Shown piece after piece: positions 31,696-38,364 of a DNA stretch of 50,458 nucleotides. The first letter of the stretch is position 1, and each line of letters starts with the position of its first letter. The position numbers and the translations under genes are program-made. A model generated the notes under the pieces. That model saw nothing but the letters and a program-made list of their open reading frames with translations. It searched no databases and was not told where the DNA came from. This DNA is from a candidate division FCPU426 bacterium (lineage in GTDB: Bacteria > Oederibacteriota > Muellerivitia > Muellerivitales > Muellerivitaceae): contig PLZG01000020.1 in NCBI GenBank assembly GCA_003152075.1, forward strand, positions 1 to 50,458, written 5' to 3'.

Positions 31696-32322
31696 ATGAT
31701 GAAAAGCATTGTAGTTCTAGTCGCGGGCTGCTATTTGGCGACGGGTTGCACCACCACACCGGGTAAGGGAACCGCCATTGGAGCGGGCGGCGGAGCCTTG
31801 TTGGGTGCCGGGATTGGAGCTGTTATCGGCAGCCGGGACGGCAACATCGGGCGCGGCATTCTGATCGGCGCGGGCACCGGAGCCATCGCGGGAGGGGTCG
31901 CGGGAAATATTGTGGACAGGCAAGCCCAGGATTTAGCGCAAGTCGCGGAGACCCGCCGAACCAATGAAGGGATTTTGGTGAGCCTGAAAAGCGACATCTT
32001 ATTTGACTCGGGCCTGTCTTCCCTCAAAGGCAACGCGGTGAATCAACTTGACCAGGTGGGGGATATCTTAGCGAAGTATCCAACCGACAAAATTCTGGTC
32101 ATGGGACACACGGACAGCCGGGGAAGCGCCAGTTACAACCAGCAGCTTTCCGAACAAAGGGCCAACTCGGTCAAGGCGGAACTTTTAACCCGCATGGATC
32201 AGGCCAATATTTCGGTCATGGGAATGGGCCTGTCACAACCAATCGCCTCAAATAACACCAGCTCGGGCCGGGCCCTCAACCGCCGGGTGGATCTCAGGAT
32301 CACCGTTCCCAACCAAAATTAA
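31696..32322 (+). CDS. OmpA-family lipoprotein with glycine-zipper segment
   Basis: 208 residues from the ATG at 31696, since the AGAGGAG site is too close to the ATG at 31690. The lipobox LATGC has Cys18. Residues 25-75 form a glycine zipper (GAGGGALLGAGIGAVIG, GTGAIAGGVAG) that inserts in or packs against a membrane. The C-terminal OmpA domain includes SDILFDSG, GHTDSRGSASYNQQLSEQRA and NRRVDLRI and should bind peptidoglycan. It links the outer membrane to the wall, like YiaD/Pal-type proteins. Confidence 0.93.
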   Translation: MMKSIVVLVAGCYLATGCTTTPGKGTAIGAGGGALLGAGIGAVIGSRDGNIGRGILIGAGTGAIAGGVAGNIVDRQAQDLAQVAETRRTNEGILVSLKSDILFDSGLSSLKGNAVNQLDQVGDILAKYPTDKILVMGHTDSRGSASYNQQLSEQRANSVKAELLTRMDQANISVMGMGLSQPIASNNTSSGRALNRRVDLRITVPNQN

Positions 32323-32436
32323 AAATGGTTGACGCTCCCCACGGCCTTGAAGGCCGACGGGGGACCCCGCCCGTAACCGGTTCATCCGATCGACCCGTTC
32401 CGCTTCCGGCTGAAAGGGTTTAACAAGGAGATAAAG

Positions 32437-33081
32437 ATGAAAAGGTGGATTTTAGTCGCGGCGATAGCCCTCGTCATCGGATTGGGAGCGACGGTTTTAA
32501 CCGTTAAGCTTTCCAAACCGACCGTGGATTTAAAGGATGGCGCCGCGATTTGGATTGAGGGCAATTCCTCATTGAAGCGGTTCTATTTAAACGCCACCCG
32601 GGTTTCGATCGAGAACGAAATGGATAACTCGGATTCGAAACTGAAGACCCTGACGTCCTTGATCCTCAATAAAAAAGGTCGAAAGCTAACCGTGAATATC
32701 CCCGTGGAAGGCCTGAAGTCGGGGGATCCGAACATGGATCAGAGCGCCTATGAGAAACTCAAGTTCAAGAATTTTCCCGACATCGTTTTTACCATGGGTG
32801 ATTACGTGGTGAAAGCCTATCCGGGAAGCCACACCACCTACGCCTTGCTAGTTTCCGGCAAGTTGAAAATCGCGGGCGTTGAAAGGGAAGTTGTTTTGGA
32901 GCCAACGATGGTTATCGGGCTAGGCGGCATCAAGATTTACGGCAGCCAGGATGTTTATCAGAAGGATTACGGCATCGCCCCCTACAGCGTGGCGCTGGTG
33001 ATGACCGCGGACAACAAGATCGTGGTCCATTACATGGCCGAGTTGGGGGCTGAAGTAATAAAAAAGTTCAAAAGGCCTTAA
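32437..33081 (+). CDS. YceI-like domain protein, membrane-anchored
   Basis: A 214-residue protein. An N-terminal helix (WILVAAIALVIGLGATVLTV) lacks a clear cleavage site and probably anchors it. The rest is a YceI-type barrel: IWIEGNSSLKRFYLNATRV, MDQSAYEKLKFKNFPDIVF and YALLVSGKLKIAGVEREVVL. This is the second YceI-like gene in the window, and it lacks a b561 partner. AAGGAG precedes the ATG. The gap before it holds a hairpin around 32336-32365 (GGCCTT/AAGGCC) without a T-run. Confidence 0.8.
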   Translation: MKRWILVAAIALVIGLGATVLTVKLSKPTVDLKDGAAIWIEGNSSLKRFYLNATRVSIENEMDNSDSKLKTLTSLILNKKGRKLTVNIPVEGLKSGDPNMDQSAYEKLKFKNFPDIVFTMGDYVVKAYPGSHTTYALLVSGKLKIAGVEREVVLEPTMVIGLGGIKIYGSQDVYQKDYGIAPYSVALVMTADNKIVVHYMAELGAEVIKKFKRP

Positions 33082-33083
33082 CT

Positions 33084-33117
33084 ATCAAAACGAGTTTTGG
33101 GGGACGATCAGTTTGAT
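33084..33117. promoter_or_regulatory. Tandem enhancer-like sites of the 33286 gene
   Basis: ATCAAAACGAG (33084-33094) and ATCAGTTTGAT (33107-33117), 23 bp apart. The second begins 105 bp before the promoter GG. Confidence 0.6.
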
Positions 33118-33211
33118 CGGTTTGGGGACGATCAAGCTCAAGGGTGTGATTGAAACGAGTCATTCTTGAGGCAGGGTAAGGAATTGAGAGAGCCCGTCCC
33201 AAGCCCTAAAC

Positions 33212-33225
33212 GGTATGGAACTTGC
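33212..33225 (+). promoter_or_regulatory. Sigma-54-like promoter of the 33286 gene
   Basis: GG-N10-GC in the context CGGTATGGAACTTGCTTT, almost the same 18 bp as at 44587. It lies 60 bp before the TTG start. Confidence 0.65.
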
Positions 33226-33285
33226 TTTAGACAATAGGGATTCCGTAAGCCGCAGTGGAATAAAAAAAATTCGGGAGAAACTAAA

Positions 33286-33804
33286 TTGAAGAATCGATTG
33301 GCGATGTTGATGAGTTTATTGTTTTTGTCCGCGACCGGGATGGTCATGGCGGATGAAGCGTCGGCTCAGATGGACAAGGATAAGGCCGAGAATAAAGTTA
33401 GCGCGGACCAAAAGAACCTGGATTCCTCCAACAAGCAGTTGAACGAGGATAAGGACGCCATTCACGAGCATAACTCGAAAATCAGCAGCGGGAAGAAAGA
33501 CATGAGGCATCATTCGAAAAAATTGGCCCAGCATAGGGCGGAGTTAAAGGACGCTAAGGCGGAAGGCGACCAAAAGGAAGTCAACCAGAAAAGCGCCGAC
33601 ATCAAAAACGATAAAATTGACCTTCATAAGGACGCCGTTTCCTTGAAAAAACACCGCGCCAAGAGAACCAAAAAAATCGCCGCGATGAAGGACGAACGCA
33701 AGGAAAACCATGAAATGGACAAGAAGTTAGACTCGAGCGAGCAGAATTTGAAAAAGGCCGATGAAAAGGTGGAAGACAAGAAGCAGGACTCAGCCGCCAA
33801 GTAA
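33286..33804 (+). CDS. Exported Lys-rich coiled-coil protein
   Basis: 172 residues. The TTG start is supported by GGGAG 9 nt upstream and by a signal peptide (MKNRLAMLMSLLFLSATGMV, cleavage near MADEA). The mature protein is almost entirely charged heptads (DKDKAENKVSADQKNLDSS, LKKHRAKRTKKIAAMK), predicted to be one long coiled coil or a helical hairpin. Periplasmic location is likely. The function is unknown. A sigma-54-like promoter and paired sites precede it, and a strong terminator follows. Confidence 0.8.
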   Translation: MKNRLAMLMSLLFLSATGMVMADEASAQMDKDKAENKVSADQKNLDSSNKQLNEDKDAIHEHNSKISSGKKDMRHHSKKLAQHRAELKDAKAEGDQKEVNQKSADIKNDKIDLHKDAVSLKKHRAKRTKKIAAMKDERKENHEMDKKLDSSEQNLKKADEKVEDKKQDSAAK

Positions 33805-33828
33805 TTCAAACTTCCTTTTTTGTCTCCG

Positions 33829-33865
33829 TAGGGCGGGTGACCAAGAACACTCGCCCTATTTTTTT
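33829..33865 (+). terminator. Intrinsic terminator after the coiled-coil gene
   Basis: TAGGGCGGGTG and CACTCGCCCTA form an 11-bp stem with one G-T pair, followed by seven T residues. Confidence 0.85.
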
Positions 33866-33895
33866 GCCCGGTCAAAATTTTTAGTAAGGTTACCC

Positions 33896-33970
33896 GTGAA
33901 AAAGTTAATCAAGTTGTTGGAAAAAGCCGGTCGTGAAATTGGTCCGCCGGCACGAAATGAGCCGAAGTGA
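33896..33970 (+). CDS. 24-aa upstream peptide overlapping the AI-2E gene
   Basis: GTG start with AAGG 8 nt upstream; product MKKLIKLLEKAGREIGPPAR plus NEPK. Its TGA overlaps the GTG of the next gene (GTGA), and the latter has no clear ribosome site of its own. Translation of the transporter therefore probably depends on ribosomes finishing this peptide. Confidence 0.5.
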   Translation: MKKLIKLLEKAGREIGPPARNEPK

Positions 33971-35184
33971 CAACGTCCAAGCCGGAAGATCCTATTGAGA
34001 ACCAGAAACGCGTCGTTCGTTTCGAGCTGGCGCCCTCGACCATGATTATCTTGGCCTCGGCTTTGGCCGTCTCGTGGTTGTTATTCAAGCTTTTGCCGGT
34101 CCTTCTCGTGCTCATCGCGGCTTTTTTCATCGTGGGAACCCTGAATCCGGGGGTCCAATGGCTGGAAAAAAAGGGAGTCAGCCGCGGACTTTCCATCGGG
34201 ATTGTTTTTGGCTCATTGGTGATCATCACCCTGGTGACCGCCATCCTGACGATTCCCGCGCTCCTTGTACAAGCGTCGTCCATTATGCAACAGGAACCGG
34301 TTTTACGCGGGCAATTGGCGGACCGGCTTGCCGTTCATCCGATAAGCGAACCGCTGTCGAAATGGCTGCGAAATTTTAAATATGGGGGGGCGGTCAGCAC
34401 GGAAGGAGCCGCGGCCTTTGCTTACTCCATGGAGGCCTTAAAGTGCCTCGCTTACGCCATGAGCGCGATTTCCCTGGCACTCTATATCATGATCGACCGG
34501 GACAGGCTGAGGGGTGGGCTCTTCGCGATTGTTCCCCGCTCACACCACATACGGCTTTCCCGCGTGATGATGAACCTGGAAACCATCGTGGGCGCTTACA
34601 TCCGGGGACAGGTGATTACAAGCGCCTCCATCGGTATTTTTATTTTGATCCTGATGATCGCCTGCGGCGTCGAGAACGCCATGGCGCTCGCCTTATTCGG
34701 CGCTGTGGCCGACGTCCTGCCTTATATCGGTATTTTTCTTCCATTGGCCACGGGTGTTCTTTCGGCGGTTCCGCACGGTCCGGTCATCACATTTGTGGTT
34801 CTTGCCCTGATGCTCTTTTATATGGAATTCGAGGGCCGGGTACTTGTGCCGAGGGTCTACGGCCAGGCCTTACGCCTGCCCTCAACAGTGGTCCTCTTTT
34901 CGCTTTTGGCCGGCGGAACCTTGATGGGAATCACCGGCGCGTTGTTGGCCCTTCCTTTCGCGGCGGCCATCATGATGCTCATCGAGGAGCTGAGGGTTCA
35001 ATTACCCGGGGTACAGGAGCAGATGGCGGACGAGGTCCTGCGGGAGAAGGATGACAGGGGAGAACAAGAATACGAACGGAGGACGGAGGGCGTATCCGCG
35101 GAAAAATCCGCCGCTATCGCGGTAGAGATTTCCGGTGACCGTGAGAAGGAAGAAAATAAAACTTTTAAAAAGGGGGCGTTATGA
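33967..35184 (+). CDS. AI-2E family (PerM/YdiK-like) membrane protein
   Basis: A 405-residue protein with about seven to eight helices. It includes IMIDRDRLRGGLFAIVPRSH, the loop GAYIRGQVITSASIG and ADVLPYIGIFLPLATGVLSA, all typical of the family (GQ..., P-IG...P). Members have been linked to autoinducer-2 or Na+/H+ transport; the substrate here is unknown. A charged cytosolic tail of about 60 residues follows. The GTG start overlaps the upstream peptide, and the stop overlaps the next gene by 4 nt. Confidence 0.9.
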   Translation: MTTSKPEDPIENQKRVVRFELAPSTMIILASALAVSWLLFKLLPVLLVLIAAFFIVGTLNPGVQWLEKKGVSRGLSIGIVFGSLVIITLVTAILTIPALLVQASSIMQQEPVLRGQLADRLAVHPISEPLSKWLRNFKYGGAVSTEGAAAFAYSMEALKCLAYAMSAISLALYIMIDRDRLRGGLFAIVPRSHHIRLSRVMMNLETIVGAYIRGQVITSASIGIFILILMIACGVENAMALALFGAVADVLPYIGIFLPLATGVLSAVPHGPVITFVVLALMLFYMEFEGRVLVPRVYGQALRLPSTVVLFSLLAGGTLMGITGALLALPFAAAIMMLIEELRVQLPGVQEQMADEVLREKDDRGEQEYERRTEGVSAEKSAAIAVEISGDREKEENKTFKKGAL

Positions 35185-35987
35185 GTCCAGTGATTGAAAA
35201 GAAAAAGGAGGCTGCCATGGCCGGGAATAAGAAGTTGGAAGAATTGAAGGAAAAATTGGTGACGATGGCCAAAAAGGTTTACCAAGGGCCTTGGGAAGTG
35301 GGGAAGTTCTCCAAGGATGAAAGAGCCAATGAAATCATCAACAATATCCACAAAATGCCCCATGTGTTCGTCATCGCCTGCCTTTTGGGCCGCCAGTTCC
35401 ACGATGAGAAGGCTTGGGAAACCCTGGCCCGTTTGGAAGAAAGAATTGGCACCCTCGACATCAAGAAATTAAGCCGTCTCACCCTTAAGGACTGGGAAAA
35501 CGCTTTTATTAAACCCACGCCCCTGCACGGATTTCCCCGCGAAATGGCGCCCTTTGCCATGGCGGCCGTTGAACGAATCATGAGGGAATACGGCGGCGAC
35601 GCGGCACGCCTGTGGAGTGATAACCCCTCCAGCGCCACCGTGATCAAGCGATTCCTTGAGTTCGAGGGAATCGGCCAAAAAATCTCGACCATGGCCGTCA
35701 ATATTCTCGTTCGCTATTTTAAGATCCCCATGAGCGATTGTTATTCCGTTGAGGTGACGGTGGATGGACGCATGAAGCGGGTCCTCTCCCGCATGGGCAT
35801 CGTCGATTCGACCAAACCCAAGTACATCCAGTTGACCGTGAGGGAAATGTATCCCAAATACCCCGGAATCTTCGACCCGGTTTTTTGGGAAATCGGGAAG
35901 TTCTATTGCTTTACCGCCCAACCAAATTGCGGCCAATGCCCGGCCAATGAATTGTGCCTGTACAGCCAAGAGCATCCCCAAAAATAG
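35181..35987 (+). CDS. Endonuclease III-like DNA glycosylase with [4Fe-4S] cluster
   Basis: 268 residues. The helix-hairpin-helix FEGIGQKISTMAVNIL carries the catalytic-type Lys, and TVDGRMKRVLSRMGI aligns with the catalytic Asp region (VDxHVKRV). Four Cys (243, 250, 253, 259; spacing C-x6-C-x2-C-x5-C) bind the cluster. It should remove damaged bases and nick abasic sites. It is divergent from canonical Nth. AAGGGGG precedes the ATG at 35181; an ATG at 35217 with AAGGAGG is an equally good start. It overlaps the AI-2E gene by ATGA. Confidence 0.85.
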   Translation: MSPVIEKKKEAAMAGNKKLEELKEKLVTMAKKVYQGPWEVGKFSKDERANEIINNIHKMPHVFVIACLLGRQFHDEKAWETLARLEERIGTLDIKKLSRLTLKDWENAFIKPTPLHGFPREMAPFAMAAVERIMREYGGDAARLWSDNPSSATVIKRFLEFEGIGQKISTMAVNILVRYFKIPMSDCYSVEVTVDGRMKRVLSRMGIVDSTKPKYIQLTVREMYPKYPGIFDPVFWEIGKFYCFTAQPNCGQCPANELCLYSQEHPQK

Positions 35988-35997
35988 GGAACTACCC

Positions 35998-37122
35998 GTG
36001 AATCAATTGAAACGTCGAACGAATAACTTCCAATTGAATCGAACGCCCATAGGACCCGGTTTTCGCGTGATTCTTGTTTTCCTATTGATCACGGGATGCG
36101 GAACCGTTCCGTCACATCATGTTCCGGTTTTGCCGGCTCCGGTGACGGAGTTTCCGCAGGTAAAATACAGCCAGGTGCGCTTGCCGGTGATCATTACCTT
36201 TCCAAAGGGTGGTGATCTCCTCCATCATCTCTCCAATTTTTTAAAGGGCGGGATCAGGCAATTCGTGCCGGAAAAGTTCAACTTGCCCGGCTTCAATGTG
36301 ATGGGTCATCTTAAGGATCTCTGGGGAAAGATGCAGGAACCGATTTTCCTGGAAAAGGACGCATGGCTTTTAATCCGGCCCCAGACTTTGAGCGTTGGAA
36401 GGATGCGAACGGACCTGAGGCGAAGAATGACCGCCCATACGGTTTTGGAAATGACCGCCCTTCCGGAGATCATCTTCGGCCCCAAACCGGTGACCACGCC
36501 CAGGGTTATGCCCCCCCTTTCCCCCTTTACCCGCGGGCCGGGAATTTTTCAAGCCATGAGCAATACACGCATCAGTTATAAAGAGGCTAACGAATATTTT
36601 CGGGACCCGAGGCTGAAGCTCAAGGGAATGATATTCCCCGGTACGGGAGAGCGAAAGCTGACCCTTGAGGGAGTGCGGTTTTATGGGTCGGGCGGCCAAG
36701 TGATCGCCGAAGTGAAGCTGAGGTACAATCCGCTGATCATCAATTTCACCGGTAAGCAGGCCAAACTGACGGTTTACCTGAAAGGGACTCCCCGTTACCT
36801 TGCGAAACAACGGGTGTTTGACCTGCCGGACCTGGATTACGACATCAAGTCCAACGATCTCATTCTTCAAATAGCCGATTTTATTTTCAAATCGGATTTT
36901 AAAAATGAGATTCGAAGGATCGCCAGGCTTCCCATTGGTTTAAAAATGGATATCGTCAAAGAAAAAATAAACAAGGCCCTCAACCGGCCACTGGGCCGAT
37001 TTAACCGCCTCCATACCCAGGTGAATTCCTTCGAAGTGTTAGAAGGATTCGCGGATAATGAGGGGATCGAAGTTCGAATTTCCATCAAGGGAACGGCGAC
37101 CATGGAAGTGACCTGGAACTAA
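35998..37122 (+). CDS. DUF4403-like lipoprotein
   Basis: 374 residues from the GTG at 35998, supported by AGGGA 7 nt upstream; the frame is open earlier but overlaps the EndoIII-like gene. The lipobox LLITGC has Cys34. Features such as SQVRLPVIITFPKGG, WLLIRPQTLSVG and PEIIFGPKP fit DUF4403, an exported beta-rich family with two similar halves related in style to lipid-binding TULIP-type proteins. The function is not established. Confidence 0.75.
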   Translation: MNQLKRRTNNFQLNRTPIGPGFRVILVFLLITGCGTVPSHHVPVLPAPVTEFPQVKYSQVRLPVIITFPKGGDLLHHLSNFLKGGIRQFVPEKFNLPGFNVMGHLKDLWGKMQEPIFLEKDAWLLIRPQTLSVGRMRTDLRRRMTAHTVLEMTALPEIIFGPKPVTTPRVMPPLSPFTRGPGIFQAMSNTRISYKEANEYFRDPRLKLKGMIFPGTGERKLTLEGVRFYGSGGQVIAEVKLRYNPLIINFTGKQAKLTVYLKGTPRYLAKQRVFDLPDLDYDIKSNDLILQIADFIFKSDFKNEIRRIARLPIGLKMDIVKEKINKALNRPLGRFNRLHTQVNSFEVLEGFADNEGIEVRISIKGTATMEVTWN

Positions 37123-37363
37123 GAAGGCCAACGCAAACCTTTTCACCGCCAAGAGCGGCATGCCACTTTTCCATTTTCTAAAAAAGGAAAGTGGTATAGT
37201 CCCAATTCATTTTGTTCCTTTGGAACAAAATGGGACACGTTCGCCAAGAAAGACAAAACAACGGCAGAAAGGTTGTGAATCCAGCCTAATTTTTAGTTTT
37301 TCCGTGGCTCTCGTTGCGTTCGTTGCGGTTGAACAGGGTGCTGTTCAAACAGCCGAGGTTGGC
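37123..37363. repeat. Tandem hairpin array IV between convergent genes
   Basis: Stem-loops: 37163-37194 (CCACTTTTCC/GGAAAGTGG, one bulge), 37208-37232 (CATTTTGTTCC/GGAACAAAATG, perfect 11 bp, TTT loop), 37329-37348 (TTGAACA/TGTTCAA), and AGCC/GGCT near 37350-37363. The last two overlap the 3' end of the minus-strand gene. It is similar in style to arrays I-III but does not share their conserved CACA tail. Confidence 0.6.
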
Positions 37364-37734
37364 TTCTGCTTTTTCTTCTTTTGAACCGGTTTTTTCCCCT
37401 TGAAAGCGGACCAGATGCCTACGGCTAGGACGCCCGCGGCGGCGGCCATGGCAATGGCTTTTTTAGGGTTCTTGGCGATGTAATGCTCGGCTTTCTTCTC
37501 GTATTTGTCGAAATTCCGTTTGGCTTCCTTCAGCTTTTTTTTCGACCGTTCGACTTCTTCCTGAAGCTTCTTGTAATTTTTCCCGTCCTCAATTTGGTTT
37601 TCAAGCAGTAAAAGCTTGTTTTTCCCGTCTTTCAAATATTTTAGGATTTGATTTTTAAACTTCCCGCTATTTTTCTCGCCCGGGTCCAACTCTTCCCGCA
37701 ACCCAATTTTTTTCATCATTTCATCGGTTGTCAT
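37345..37734 (-). CDS. ElaB/YqjD/DUF883-like membrane-anchored helical protein
   Basis: 129 residues: a long charged helix (KKLQEEVERSKKKLKEAKRN), then YIAKNPKKAIAMAAAAGVLA, the Pro-Lys plus Gly/Ala membrane helix typical of the family, and a lysine-rich tail. Enterobacterial members are inner-membrane, ribosome-associated, stationary-phase proteins. AGGAGG lies before the ATG. It is followed in the same direction after the DUF-type holin-like gene upstream, as in ElaB/YqjD-YqjE operons. Confidence 0.8.
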   Translation of the reverse strand: MTTDEMMKKIGLREELDPGEKNSGKFKNQILKYLKDGKNKLLLLENQIEDGKNYKKLQEEVERSKKKLKEAKRNFDKYEKKAEHYIAKNPKKAIAMAAAAGVLAVGIWSAFKGKKPVQKKKKQKPTSAV

Positions 37735-37751
37735 CTTGTATCCTCCTGTTT

Positions 37752-38066
37752 TTATTTTTCCGCTGGAACCATCAACCTTAAAACCAAAAAGCCCAAAAGC
37801 CCGCCGCAGGCGAATACAACCCCGCGGGGAATACCGCCATAGTCAATCGCGATGAAAAACAAACCGAGGACGAGGAAAGCCACGCACATGAAAATGGACA
37901 GGCCCATAACGGCCACTTCCACCATCGACTTCTGGAATCCCCTCTTATATTTTTCCAAGGACTTATCCACCCGATCCTGGATGGCTCCGGCGCTTTTGAT
38001 TGCGCCGAGAGCGGACGCCCATAAGTTGCTGAGGATGGAAACTTCCTCCGTTTTTTTTCGTAACAT
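37752..38066 (-). CDS. Two-helix membrane protein, YqjE/phage-holin-like
   Basis: A 104-residue protein. A soluble helical head (ASALGAIKSAGAIQDRVD) precedes two membrane helices: VEVAVMGLSIFMCVAFLVLG and GVVFACGGLLGFLVLRLMV. This matches the YqjE/holin-superfamily style. The next gene downstream on the same strand is the DUF883-like one, 17 bp away, so they form an operon like yqjDE. Confidence 0.7.
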   Translation of the reverse strand: MLRKKTEEVSILSNLWASALGAIKSAGAIQDRVDKSLEKYKRGFQKSMVEVAVMGLSIFMCVAFLVLGLFFIAIDYGGIPRGVVFACGGLLGFLVLRLMVPAEK

Positions 38067-38201
38067 TTTGACTTTCTTGTTGAAAATGATCAGCTTGAGC
38101 AGGATGCGATCATTACCTTAAACAGCAAGTAATGAGCCACGTTTTAGAAGGACCTTTAACCTCATTTTTGAATTCTTGTCCCTTTTCAACCTCCAAAAAG
38201 A

Positions 38202-38234
38202 ATCAAAATGAGAGTCTTAAAAAATCATTTTGAT
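38202..38234. promoter_or_regulatory. Tandem enhancer-like sites of the hybrid kinase operon
   Basis: ATCAAAATGAG (38202-38212) and ATCATTTTGAT (38224-38234), 22 bp apart. The second begins 115 bp before the promoter GG. Confidence 0.65.
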
Positions 38235-38338
38235 CGGCTGTTCCTCTTTCAAATTCACTGAATCGTTTGCTTGCGGCAAAAGCGATTATTTTTCGATACA
38301 AACGGAGCATCAGGAAGATCCTTCCGCAGGGCACTTGC

Positions 38339-38352
38339 GGTATGTAACTTGC
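38339..38352 (+). promoter_or_regulatory. Sigma-54-like promoter of the hybrid kinase operon
   Basis: GG-N10-GC in the context TGCGGTATGTAACTTGCTTA. With the GC at -12, transcription would start near 38364, immediately before the ATG at 38365. This decides the kinase start and predicts an almost leaderless message. Confidence 0.6.
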
Positions 38353-38364
38353 TTAACTAAGAGC

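Noticed and set aside
38230-38364. N-terminal extension of the hybrid kinase (includes a GCSS lipobox-like string)
   Set aside because: It overlaps the enhancer-like sites and the sigma-54-like promoter; the ATG at 38365 fits the predicted transcript.
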